NCBI GenBank assembly: GCA_036489775.1
Contig: DASXFC010000070.1
Location: 24,210-88,209 of the forward strand
DNA: 64,000 nt
Source of the DNA: Bog-473 sp036489775
GTDB lineage: Bacteria; Actinomycetota; Acidimicrobiia; Acidimicrobiales; RAAP-2
Direction: 5' to 3'
Position 1 is the stretch's first letter. Every line of letters begins with the position of its first letter. The notes beneath the pieces are model-generated. The model did no database searches and had not been told where the DNA came from. It saw only the letters and a list, made by a program, of their open reading frames with translations. Of the stretch, positions 41,954-51,120 are shown in pieces. The position numbers and the translations under genes were made by a program.

Positions 41954-43456
41954 ATGAAGAGGTGCACGTTGTTCACGCGGAAAAGGTTTCCTCTCCAGTG
42001 GTCGATCCGATTCATCGCCGCGGTGTGCATTCTGGTCACCGCATCGGGAGTGCTCATCGACAACCAGGCGGCCGGCGCCTCCTATCCCGACAACGAAGGC
42101 CAACCGGTCGCCTTCGGTGATGCCGCCAGCCTCGGTCCGAGCAACGGACTGACCCTGAACCATCCCGACGTCGGCATGGCCAGTACCCCGGGGGGCCTGG
42201 GCTACTGGATCGTGGCCTCCGACGGCGGGGTGTTTTCCTTCGGTAATGCCCAGTTCTGGGGATCGACCGGAGCCATCGCGCTGAACAAGCCGATTGTCGG
42301 CATGGCCGCCACCCCCGATGGTGGTGGGTACTGGCTGGTGGCCTCCGACGGCGGAGTCTTCGCCTTCGGCGATGCCCAGTTCTGGGGATCCACCGGTGCC
42401 ATGAGTCTGAACAAGCCGATTGTCGGCATGGCGGCAACTCCCGACGGCAAGGGCTACTGGTTGGTGGCGTCCGACGGCGGGGTGTTTTCCTTCGGCGACG
42501 CGAAGTTCTGGGGATCGACCGGAGCCATCGCGCTGAACAAGCCGATCGTCGATATGGCCACCACCCCAGATGGTGATGGGTACTGGTTGGTGGCCTCCGA
42601 TGGCGGCGTGTTTGCCTTCGGCGATGCGCCGTACCTCGGGTCGACCGGCGGCAGCCACCTCGATGCGCCGATCGTGGGTATCGCGGCCACCAGCAACGGC
42701 TACTGGCTCGCCGCGGCGGACGGCGGTGTCTTTGCGTTCGGCAACGCGCCGTTTGAGGGATCGATGGCCGGGCAGACCTTGACCGATCCGATCACTGCCA
42801 TCGCGGCGACACCCGACGGCGGTGGCTATTGGCTTCTCCCCACCGTGCCGCCACCTCCCCCGCCAACCCTCGGCCTTGGCGCCAGCGGCGCAAATGTCCT
42901 TCTGCTCCAGCAAAAGCTGACCGCGTTGGGCTACTGGCTCGGCACTCCCAACGGCAGCTTCGCTGACAGCACCCAGCAAGCGCTGTGGGCTCTGCAAAAG
43001 GCGGCCGGCCTGCCGCGCACCGGGACATCCACTCCTGCCGCTTGGGCCGCCCTCGATGCCGGGGTGGTGCCCCATCCCCAAAGCACCTCGGGCTACGTCA
43101 TCGAGATCGACCTGGCTGACGATCTCCTCATGGTGGTGTCGAACGGGCACCTGCTCTACACGCTCAACACCTCAACCGGTGGTGGCTATACCTACACGGA
43201 AGACGGCGCCACCGACGTGGCCATCACCCCGAGCGGTCACTTCACCATCGAGCGCCAGGTCGACGGCTTGGTGGTCGACTCCCTCGGTGCACTGTGGATG
43301 CCGAAGTTCTTCACCGGGGGCTACGCCATCCACGGTGACGGCAACGTGCCACCCGAACCGGTGTCCCACGGCTGCGCCCGTATCAGCAACGAGGCGATCG
43401 ACTGGGTCTGGGCCGACAACATCGCCCCGCTCGGGACCGCAGTCTGGGTGTACTGA
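41954..43456 (+). CDS. secreted L,D-transpeptidase with beta-propeller-like repeats and peptidoglycan-binding domain
   Basis: The 500 residues comprise a signal sequence (basic start, hydrophobic 18-34, cleavage after AAGA near 42), five repeats of about 42 residues (GYWLVASDGGVFAFG type, 83-290), a peptidoglycan-binding_1 domain (about 308-370, GASGANVLLLQQKL) and a YkuD catalytic domain (about 385-500). The catalytic motif is HGDG near 459 and SHGCAR near 471, with the nucleophile Cys. It should form 3-3 cross-links in the wall. The repeats probably act as a binding propeller. Confidence 0.92.
   Translation: MKRCTLFTRKRFPLQWSIRFIAAVCILVTASGVLIDNQAAGASYPDNEGQPVAFGDAASLGPSNGLTLNHPDVGMASTPGGLGYWIVASDGGVFSFGNAQFWGSTGAIALNKPIVGMAATPDGGGYWLVASDGGVFAFGDAQFWGSTGAMSLNKPIVGMAATPDGKGYWLVASDGGVFSFGDAKFWGSTGAIALNKPIVDMATTPDGDGYWLVASDGGVFAFGDAPYLGSTGGSHLDAPIVGIAATSNGYWLAAADGGVFAFGNAPFEGSMAGQTLTDPITAIAATPDGGGYWLLPTVPPPPPPTLGLGASGANVLLLQQKLTALGYWLGTPNGSFADSTQQALWALQKAAGLPRTGTSTPAAWAALDAGVVPHPQSTSGYVIEIDLADDLLMVVSNGHLLYTLNTSTGGGYTYTEDGATDVAITPSGHFTIERQVDGLVVDSLGALWMPKFFTGGYAIHGDGNVPPEPVSHGCARISNEAIDWVWADNIAPLGTAVWVY
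42200..42823 (+). repeat. five tandem 126-bp repeats within the L,D-transpeptidase gene
   Basis: Units start at 42200, 42326, 42452, 42578 and 42698 (the fourth is 120 bp). Units 1-3 are nearly identical over long stretches at DNA level, including synonymous sites, while 4 and 5 are diverged. This implies recent duplication of the first three or ongoing homogenisation. Confidence 0.9.
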
Positions 43457-43457
43457 G

Positions 43458-44177
43458 TTACTGGTCAGCGATCCCGTTGAGGATCTCGGCTAATCGCCTG
43501 GGCTGGCTGATCATGCACATGTGGCCGGCATCGATATCGATCACCGGGCAGTCGCCGACGTTTCGCGCGAATTCCAATTGCTTCTCCGGGTCGACGATGG
43601 CATCGCGCAACGGCCGGACCCAGGTGCGCGGGACGGGTACGCGCAAAGGCGTGTGGTCGACCTGACCCATCACGAGGGTTAATCCCTCGGGGACCATCTG
43701 CGCCTTGCACCAGGCGAATTGCTCGGCATCGAGATCGTTGCCGAAGAAGGCACGAGCCAGCTCGTCGTCGAGCACGCCGGGCTCCGCATCGCGGGCGACC
43801 CGGACCATCTCTTGCACCTCGGACGGAAGGGTGTCGAGGGCGGACTGCCCGTGAGACGGCACCGTGCAGGCAACCAAGACGACGTGACGGACCCGCCTAC
43901 CGAGCAGACCCACGGTGGCCGGCAACGATGATCCGGCCAGCGAGTGACCGACCAGGATCACCTCGTCGAAGCCGGCCTCGTCGATATCCCCCACCACCGA
44001 GCGTGACGCCGCCTCGATGGTCACCGAGGCGGGCGGAGCCGGATGACGCCCCCGACCCGGAAGGTCGACGGCCAGGGTAGAGCCATCGAGGTATGGCACC
44101 AGACGATCCCAACACGATCCGGCGAAGCTCCCCCCGTGCACCAGGACCACTGGGATCATGCCGACATTGCAGCGCAA
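43458..44177 (-). CDS. alpha/beta hydrolase
   Basis: The 239-residue protein has the oxyanion segment VLVHGGSFAGSCW near 10, the nucleophile elbow VGHSLAGSS near 95 and the catalytic His region IDAGHMCMISQP near 218. It looks like the small esterase/hydroxynitrile-lyase-like branch (salicylate-esterase/HNL group). The substrate is unknown. It ends one base after the transpeptidase stop on the opposite strand and stands 68 bases from the transporter fusion. Confidence 0.85.
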   Translation of the reverse strand: MRCNVGMIPVVLVHGGSFAGSCWDRLVPYLDGSTLAVDLPGRGRHPAPPASVTIEAASRSVVGDIDEAGFDEVILVGHSLAGSSLPATVGLLGRRVRHVVLVACTVPSHGQSALDTLPSEVQEMVRVARDAEPGVLDDELARAFFGNDLDAEQFAWCKAQMVPEGLTLVMGQVDHTPLRVPVPRTWVRPLRDAIVDPEKQLEFARNVGDCPVIDIDAGHMCMISQPRRLAEILNGIADQ

Positions 44178-44245
44178 CAGTTGCCCGTTCCGCCAGCGCG
44201 TTGGCCGAGCAGGCGATCAGGCGGCTCCGACAGGGTCGCTGCCGG

Positions 44246-47200
44246 TCACGGTCGGTTCCGGTCGATCATCTCCTTCTTCGCAAAGCGCGCCCCGGACGCG
44301 ATGAACAAGCTCCCGATCAGTACGAGGAGGCCCAGGACAACGAACGCGGTGCGCTGGCCACTCGAGTCGGCGATGGCTCCGATGAATCCGGAGACGAGAA
44401 TGGCCCCGAGGGCGAAGAACACCAGCGACCAAGCAAAGGATTGGCTGCGCAGGCGGGACGGCGTGACCATGGCCACGGTGGTGATGTAGGCGGGTAGGAA
44501 TCCGCCCACGCCGAAGCCCGCGATGCAGATGGCGAGGATCGACAACCACATGGAAGGGAGCAGTCCCGATAGCGCCGCGAACACGGCCAGGACCGCGGCC
44601 GCCGACCCCGACACGACCGGCATCAGGTGACGTAGCCCCCGGTCGACCAGGCGCTGGGCTATCCCGCCCGCCAGCACCAGACCCAGCAGCCCACCGACAC
44701 CGACCACGCCGACGATGAACCCTCTGTCAGTGGGGCCGATCCCGTACACGTCCTTGAAGAAGGTCGAGACGAAGACGGCGATCGGGGTGACGCCGGCACC
44801 GATGAAGAAGGCGCCGAACCAGGTGCGCCGCAGCGTCCGGATAGCGCGGATCCGTCGAAAGCTCTCGCGGACGGTCAGATTCGTCTTTGCAGTGTGCTGG
44901 GCCGATTGATGGTGACCCGGATCGATCAGCAGGCGCAGCAGGAACACGAAAATGAAGGTGGGTATGGCCAGCACCACGAACGCCGGGCGCCAGCCGATGG
45001 CTTGGCCCGCCCAGCCATCGAGGGGGCTGGATATAAGCCCCAAGACGGACGAGGCCAACAGGAAGATGGTGAAGACCTCGGCCTGGGATTCGGCCGGGTA
45101 GTAGTCGCTGAGCAGGCTGGGATACAGGGTCTGGGAGGCGAGCATGCCGACGCCTCCGGCCAGCCGGGCGATCACCAGCACCAGCAGGATCGGTGCCACG
45201 CCGGTGAGCACGGCGGTGACGCCCCACAGAAGAGCGCAGTAACGACTGATCCTGACGCGGTCGCCCCGGTCCCCGAGGTTCCCGAAGAACACCGACAACA
45301 AAAGAGGCACGGCTCCGGTCAAGGCCGTGACCGTGTCGAGGCCGGCGTTGTCCAGGTGGAAGGTACTGCGAATCTCGGGGGCGAGGACCCCGAACGCGGT
45401 CGAGTCGAAACCTTGGACCGAACCCAAGCCGGCCAACACCAGCAACGGCACCCACCCCACCGACCCGACCGCGCGCTGGGTCCGTTCCCACCATGAACCC
45501 TCGGGCCGGGGCCTCATCGTCCCGCCATTTCCGTTGGTCGAGAGGGACGGCGAGGGCAACTCCACGCTCAATGCATGCGCATTGAGCGCATCCGTCTCGT
45601 CGAGGGTGGCCACCGGTGCTTGGGCGGAGATCGACACGGCCGCTGCGGCGCGGGCGGCGGCCACGTTGCGACGGGCCTCGGCCTCGCTCCGGGCCCGCAC
45701 CGCGGCAACGGACTGGCCCGAACGTTGCACCATGTCGGCGTCGGTACCGAGGTAACTGGCTACCACCTTGGGGTGGGCCAGCACCTCGTCGGGACTGCCT
45801 TGGGCGATCACCGCACCCAGTTCAAGCGCAACCAACCGTTGGCACAGGCTGGAGATCATGGCCATGTCGTGTTCGATAATGACCAGGGCACAGCCGGTTT
45901 CGCCCGCCACCCGGCGCAGCAACGGTCCGAGCGACTCGGTCTCGGCCTGCGACACACCGCTGGTCGGCTCGTCCAAGAGGAGCACCGACGGCTGGTGGGC
46001 CAGCACACAGGCGAGCTCGACGACCCGGCGGGTGCCCGTCGAAAGCTGCCCGGTCGCCCGGTTCCGGTAAGCCTCGAGTCCGAGCAGGCTGATGAGCCGA
46101 TCCGTCTCTTCGGCGGCTCGAGCCTCACTGTCGGTAATGGCTGGGGCCTGCATCACCGCGGCCACGCAGCTGCGACAGTCCAGGTGACGCTCCATGGCCA
46201 CCTGGATGGTTTCGGCCACCGTCAACGTCGGGAACAGCCTGGCTTCTTGGAAGGAGCGTCCCAAGCCCCCAATCGAACGCTCATGCGCCGCGAACACGGT
46301 GACATCCACCCCGGAGAGATAGATCTGACCCTCATCGGGTCGTACAAACCCAGAAAGGAGGTCGAAGAGCGAGGTCTTGCCGGCGCCGTTGTGGCCGATC
46401 AAACCCACCACCTCACCGGGTCTGATGTCCAAGTCGACGCCGTTGACGGCGGTGATGCCGCCATAGCGCTTCACCAGGCCCCGGCACTGCAGCACCGGTT
46501 CGGCCGCGGCCGACGCGGCGGCTTCGTCAGCGACCGCGGCCGATTCGATCGCCGCCTCTTCCGGCTCGGCCAGTGGGGCGCTGCCGATAAAGACCGCCCG
46601 CAGCAGGTCCGGTCGATCGAGCAGATCACCGGTGGCCCCGCTGAAGCGCACCTGGCCTTTCTCAAGGAAGGTGGCCCGCTCGGCCAGGAGCAGGGCCACG
46701 TTGACTGACTGCTCGACGATGACCACCGTGGTCCCCTGATCCCTGATCTGGCGGACGGCGTCGACCAGGGTGCTCACCACCGCCGGGGCCAGACCGAGTG
46801 ACAATTCGTCGATGCAGAGCAGCCGCGGCCGGACCAGGAAGGCCATGGCGAGCGAAAGCATTTGCTGCTCTCCCCCGGACAGGCTCCCGGCCGCCGTGTG
46901 CTCTCGTTCAGCCAGGACAGGGAACATGGCCATGATCCGCTGGCGCGCTTCCCGCACGGCGTCGGCATCCCGTCGGAGCCGCCAGCCGGCGACCCGGAGA
47001 TTCTCTCCCACCGTCAACGACGGGAAGACCCCCCGTCCACCGGGCATCATCGTCATCCCCCGCCGCACAATGCTCTCGGTCGTGAAGCCGTCCACTTGCT
47101 CCCCGTCGAAGAACACTGAACCCTCCTCGGCTGGCAGCAGCCCAGTCAGCGCTTTCAACAAGGTGGATTTGCCGGCCCCGTTGGTGCCCAAGAGGGCCAG

Positions 47201-49405
47201 GATCTCCCCGTCGTAGACCGACAGGTCCACCCCGAACAGCACGTTGAGGGATCCATACGACGCGGTCACGCCGCGACAGGTCAGCAGGGCCGCCCTGTCG
47301 ACGACGCCACTGGCTGCCGCCAATGGCGTCACCACCGGCTGGGTGTCCAGTTCGCGGGGATCGCCGGGCAGAGCCGAAACCGCATTCGGCTCTCCGACCT
47401 CGCTCCAGACGCTGGTGTCGAGGCCGCGACGGCGCGCCACCAGTACCAGCGCGGCGTCGCGGAGTCGCACGAAGACACCGGCCAACCCTGCGGGAAACAG
47501 GGCCAGTACGACGAGCACGCCGACGCCGGTCAGCAACACCTCCAAGTTCGGGTACACGATGCCCAGCCACTGGACCAGACCCACGCCGGCCAGTGCCCCG
47601 AAGACGGACCCGATCCCGCCGATGACCGTCATGGAGAAGACGATGAGGCTGTCGCTCGAAGGGAACGTGCCGGAACTGGCCTCCCCCAGGATCACCACGT
47701 ACAGCCCGCCGGCGATGCCGGCCAGGACGCCCGAGATCATGAACGCGCTGAGCCGCACCATGGTGGTGGGCACAGCTGCCGCCTCCGCTGCCCGCAAGTT
47801 GTCGCGGGTGGCCAAAAGCACCCGGCCAGTTCGGGCGCGTCGGATGCCCCGAATCGCCACCACAGCAAGGACCAGGAATGTCAGGCACAGGTAGTAGAGG
47901 TCACCCTCGCTCTGGAGGGAGAACCGTTTCCACAGGACCGGCCGGAGCACCGACGACGGCATCAGCGTGTTGAAGTTCCCTGGGTTGAAGAAGAACTCGT
48001 CGGCCGCCACCGCGAAGGCGAGCGTGGTGACAGCCAGATAGAGACCCTTGATTCGGAGGGCCGGCAGCCCGACCACCAACGCCACCGCCGCCCCGGCCAC
48101 GCCTCCCACGGCCAGGGCAAGGAACAGGTCGAGGTTCAAGTGCATCATCAGGTCGCCGGCGACGATGCCACCCACGCCCACGATGGCCACCTGGCCCAGG
48201 CTGACCACCCCGCCCCAGCCCGACAGGACGACCAGCGACAGGGCCACCATGCCGAACACGAGCGCCACGCTCACTTCGTCCAGCCGTCCCGGTTGGAGTA
48301 ACGCCGGCAGGATCAGGGCCAGCACGGCCAGTCCGACGCCCACCACCCACTTGGCGGCAACCACCTCGGGCAACTTTTTCAGCACGGTCGGTATGGGACT
48401 GACCACCTCCGCTACCGACCAGGAGGACTCGTCGGCCTCGGCACCGCGGTCGCGGCTGGTCCGCTGGAACAGGAGGGCGATCACCAGGACGACCAGGAAC
48501 ACGACCGTCTCGACCGACTGCTGGCTCACGTTGAGGCGGATCTCGTACTCGAGCACGCCGAGACCAATGGCCGAGAAGAAGGCGGTCGGCATCGACTCCA
48601 TGCGGGCCAGCACGGCCGCGGCCAGAGCGGGCAACAAGATGGTGGGACCGGCCGTCACGTCCAGCGGCACCCCCTGCGATGGGGCCTGCAGCACCACGGC
48701 CAGTCCGGCCAGGACCCCGCTGATGGCCCAGGCCCCCAACATCAGGCGGCAGGTGGGCACGCCGAGGAGGCGGGCCCGGTCGGAGTTGTCGGCGACCGCC
48801 CTGACGCACCGGCCGGCGTCGGTACGCAAGAGGAACCACGACACCGCTGCCACCAGGATGGGCACCACCACGGCAATGACCAAGTCGTTGCCGGTGAAGA
48901 ACACCGGATTGATCTCTTTGTGGATCCCGCTGAGATCGGTCTTGAAACCGGGGATAACCGAAAGCTGACGGTGCAACCACTTCGGCACATAGATGGCGAG
49001 ACCCCCCAACAGCTGGGACAGCCCGACGGTGGCGACGGTGAGCACCAACCGGGGCGAGCGGCTGAAACGCCACTCGACCAGGATGCCCACCAACAATCCA
49101 ACCGCGCCCCCGACGACCAACGCCACCAGAATGCAGACGGGCCAGGGCCAGTGGTCCTGGAGGTACAGCGTGGCGCCCAATGATGCGGCCAGCGCTCCCA
49201 TCGAGCCGTAGGCAAAATTGATCGTGCGCGTCATCCGGTAGATCAGGACCAACCCGACCGCCAGCAACCCGTTGAGGCTGCCGTAGAGGACGCCGTAGAG
49301 CACAGTGCCGGCGGGCACCCGGTGCGGCATGACCTGGGTGAGGATGGCGACCGCGACGATCGCGATCCCGGCCACGCCCAGTTTGACGGCGCGGCCTCGG
49401 TTCAC
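44246..49405 (-). CDS. five-module fusion: LivH-LivM permeases, LivF-LivG ATPases and an MFS transporter
   Basis: One uninterrupted frame of 1719 codons starts at GTG 49405 (GTGA overlap with the binding-protein stop). Residues about 1-320 are a LivH-type permease, 345-650 a LivM-type permease, and 690-930 a LivF-type ATPase (GTNGAGKSTLL, LSGGEQQMLSLA, LLCIDELSLG). Residues 960-1210 are a LivG-type ATPase (GHNGAGKTSLF, LSTGTRRVVELA, VLLLDEPTSG). After an Ala/Arg-rich and Ser/Asn linker (1215-1300), 1305-1719 is a 12-helix MFS carrier. Together with the adjacent binding protein it would form an ABC importer of branched-amino-acid type with a tethered secondary transporter. Ligand unknown. An internal ATG at 45517 could also start MFS alone. 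Confidence 0.93.
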   Translation of the reverse strand: MNRGRAVKLGVAGIAIVAVAILTQVMPHRVPAGTVLYGVLYGSLNGLLAVGLVLIYRMTRTINFAYGSMGALAASLGATLYLQDHWPWPVCILVALVVGGAVGLLVGILVEWRFSRSPRLVLTVATVGLSQLLGGLAIYVPKWLHRQLSVIPGFKTDLSGIHKEINPVFFTGNDLVIAVVVPILVAAVSWFLLRTDAGRCVRAVADNSDRARLLGVPTCRLMLGAWAISGVLAGLAVVLQAPSQGVPLDVTAGPTILLPALAAAVLARMESMPTAFFSAIGLGVLEYEIRLNVSQQSVETVVFLVVLVIALLFQRTSRDRGAEADESSWSVAEVVSPIPTVLKKLPEVVAAKWVVGVGLAVLALILPALLQPGRLDEVSVALVFGMVALSLVVLSGWGGVVSLGQVAIVGVGGIVAGDLMMHLNLDLFLALAVGGVAGAAVALVVGLPALRIKGLYLAVTTLAFAVAADEFFFNPGNFNTLMPSSVLRPVLWKRFSLQSEGDLYYLCLTFLVLAVVAIRGIRRARTGRVLLATRDNLRAAEAAAVPTTMVRLSAFMISGVLAGIAGGLYVVILGEASSGTFPSSDSLIVFSMTVIGGIGSVFGALAGVGLVQWLGIVYPNLEVLLTGVGVLVVLALFPAGLAGVFVRLRDAALVLVARRRGLDTSVWSEVGEPNAVSALPGDPRELDTQPVVTPLAAASGVVDRAALLTCRGVTASYGSLNVLFGVDLSVYDGEILALLGTNGAGKSTLLKALTGLLPAEEGSVFFDGEQVDGFTTESIVRRGMTMMPGGRGVFPSLTVGENLRVAGWRLRRDADAVREARQRIMAMFPVLAEREHTAAGSLSGGEQQMLSLAMAFLVRPRLLCIDELSLGLAPAVVSTLVDAVRQIRDQGTTVVIVEQSVNVALLLAERATFLEKGQVRFSGATGDLLDRPDLLRAVFIGSAPLAEPEEAAIESAAVADEAAASAAAEPVLQCRGLVKRYGGITAVNGVDLDIRPGEVVGLIGHNGAGKTSLFDLLSGFVRPDEGQIYLSGVDVTVFAAHERSIGGLGRSFQEARLFPTLTVAETIQVAMERHLDCRSCVAAVMQAPAITDSEARAAEETDRLISLLGLEAYRNRATGQLSTGTRRVVELACVLAHQPSVLLLDEPTSGVSQAETESLGPLLRRVAGETGCALVIIEHDMAMISSLCQRLVALELGAVIAQGSPDEVLAHPKVVASYLGTDADMVQRSGQSVAAVRARSEAEARRNVAAARAAAAVSISAQAPVATLDETDALNAHALSVELPSPSLSTNGNGGTMRPRPEGSWWERTQRAVGSVGWVPLLVLAGLGSVQGFDSTAFGVLAPEIRSTFHLDNAGLDTVTALTGAVPLLLSVFFGNLGDRGDRVRISRYCALLWGVTAVLTGVAPILLVLVIARLAGGVGMLASQTLYPSLLSDYYPAESQAEVFTIFLLASSVLGLISSPLDGWAGQAIGWRPAFVVLAIPTFIFVFLLRLLIDPGHHQSAQHTAKTNLTVRESFRRIRAIRTLRRTWFGAFFIGAGVTPIAVFVSTFFKDVYGIGPTDRGFIVGVVGVGGLLGLVLAGGIAQRLVDRGLRHLMPVVSGSAAAVLAVFAALSGLLPSMWLSILAICIAGFGVGGFLPAYITTVAMVTPSRLRSQSFAWSLVFFALGAILVSGFIGAIADSSGQRTAFVVLGLLVLIGSLFIASGARFAKKEMIDRNRP

Positions 49406-51120
49406 GAGGGACCGTCAGGGAACACGGGCGCTGGTCCCTTGGGAATGTCGGAGATGGTGTACCAGGTGGGATCGACGACCCAGGTTCCCTTGGTGCCGTC
49501 GTAACCGGAGATGGCATCGGGGTCCCACCACTGATACCGGAACTGGTGGATGGGTGTGAAGTAGTGGACGCCAGCGACGTTGAACGACCACGGGCCGTAC
49601 ATGCCGTCGCCGCCCTGGTAGTTCCACATGCCCTGGGCATAGGACTGGGGGGTCAGATCGGGCCCCGCCAGCTGTATGCCCAGCGCCAACATGTACAGCT
49701 GCTGGTACAGGATGTCCACCTCGTTGACCACGAAGGCGTTGGGGTCGACCGACTTGACCGCGGCGTAGGCGAGTGTCGTGCCGTACTTGCCGGGAACGCC
49801 TAGCTCGTTGGTGATCAGGGCGGCGTGAGCCCACGTGCTCTGGTCCATCTGTTGGGCAATAACGTCGGTCTCCTCGGAAATGAGCGCTCCGTTGAACCAC
49901 TCGGGCAGGTAGTTGGCGTTGTCGAGGTCGCCGCTCACGAGGAGCTGCGTGACCGAGTCGCACAGGCAGAGGACCGTGGTGATCTTGTCGTTGACGATCT
50001 GCTGGGTGATTCCTTCGGTCGTCTGATCTGCCTCCGATGAGTCCCCTGAGTACGAGATGGTGGTGGTGGCAGGATCTCCGGCCTGGGTCAGAGCCGATGT
50101 GATGTACGAGCCGCACTGGGCGTAATTACTCTCATCGGGATAGATCACGGCGAAGCGCCGCTTCTGCCCATCGGCCACGCCGGTGCCACCCCAGGCCACC
50201 GGGTTGGGCGCCAGCTGCTGGGCCGCCACTGCTCCCATTTCCTGGGCGATCTCGGTACAGTCCGGGGCGTAGCCCCACGCGTACGGTGACTCGGACTGGT
50301 AGTAGGACTCCGACGCGTAAGTGTCGCCGATGGACAGCACGTGCTGCGCCGCCAGCGCGCTTTGGTAGGCCACACTCTGGGCGTTGACCTCAGCGAAGGC
50401 CTGGTCGGTGTCGGCCACCGTCAGGGCGTCGGCATTGACCTGGGACTGGTTGCTGCCCGCGCTGGCCTCCTGCCCGTTGTAGATCTTCAACACGATGTGG
50501 CGCCCGTAGAGCTGGAAGTGGTCGTTGAAATAGGTGACCAGATCCTGGAGATCGGCTTCGACGTCCTGCCAGGTCTCGGGAAAAACCCCGGGCGGGTAGT
50601 GGCCCAGGACGGCGGCGATCTCCTGGTCCACGGTCGTGCTCCCGTCGGTGGGGTTCAGCCAGGTGACGGTGATGGTGCTGCCGGTAACGCCCCGCGAAGT
50701 GGCGCCGCCGTTGTTCCCGCTGAAGCTGGCGCACGGTGGCGAGTAGGGGTCCGCCGGCACCTGCCGCCCGCTGCAGGCGGTCGCACCGGACCCGGCGGCG
50801 TCGCCCGGCACCGTACTCCCGGTCGTGGCCCCCGAGGCGGGTTGGCCGTTGGCGGCACCGGGCACGGTGCTGCCCGTCGTCGCTCCCGACTGGCCCGATG
50901 CCGCGCTGGCACCGGCGGAGGGGGTGCTCGAGGTACCCGTCCCGGTCGTCGCGGTGTGAGCGGAACCGGGGGTATCAACGGCCACGTTCTGCTGGGGCGC
51001 CACCGTCGGCACCAGAAGGGCCATCACCAGCAACCCCAAGAACGCCAGAACCACCGGCCCATAACCGCGCAACAACCGACGGTCAGCGGGGCGCACCTCG
51101 ACTCGGGGCGATGAGCTCAC
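49402..51120 (-). CDS. membrane-anchored ABC substrate-binding protein (Peripla_BP_6-like)
   Basis: GTG 51120 has GGAGG seven bases upstream and overlaps the previous stop (GTGA); 572 residues. A basic N-terminus and one helix (about 19-37, VVLAFLGLLVMALLVP) anchor it. A Ser/Thr/Gly/Ala linker with twice-repeated GATTGSTVPG follows, to about 110. The rest (SRGVTGSTITVTWL onward) has the two-lobe pattern of LivK-type proteins (VIYPDESNYAQCG, LCLCDSVTQLL). There is no lipobox Cys, so anchoring is by the helix. It feeds the fused importer encoded next. Confidence 0.88.
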   Translation of the reverse strand: MSSSPRVEVRPADRRLLRGYGPVVLAFLGLLVMALLVPTVAPQQNVAVDTPGSAHTATTGTGTSSTPSAGASAASGQSGATTGSTVPGAANGQPASGATTGSTVPGDAAGSGATACSGRQVPADPYSPPCASFSGNNGGATSRGVTGSTITVTWLNPTDGSTTVDQEIAAVLGHYPPGVFPETWQDVEADLQDLVTYFNDHFQLYGRHIVLKIYNGQEASAGSNQSQVNADALTVADTDQAFAEVNAQSVAYQSALAAQHVLSIGDTYASESYYQSESPYAWGYAPDCTEIAQEMGAVAAQQLAPNPVAWGGTGVADGQKRRFAVIYPDESNYAQCGSYITSALTQAGDPATTTISYSGDSSEADQTTEGITQQIVNDKITTVLCLCDSVTQLLVSGDLDNANYLPEWFNGALISEETDVIAQQMDQSTWAHAALITNELGVPGKYGTTLAYAAVKSVDPNAFVVNEVDILYQQLYMLALGIQLAGPDLTPQSYAQGMWNYQGGDGMYGPWSFNVAGVHYFTPIHQFRYQWWDPDAISGYDGTKGTWVVDPTWYTISDIPKGPAPVFPDGPS

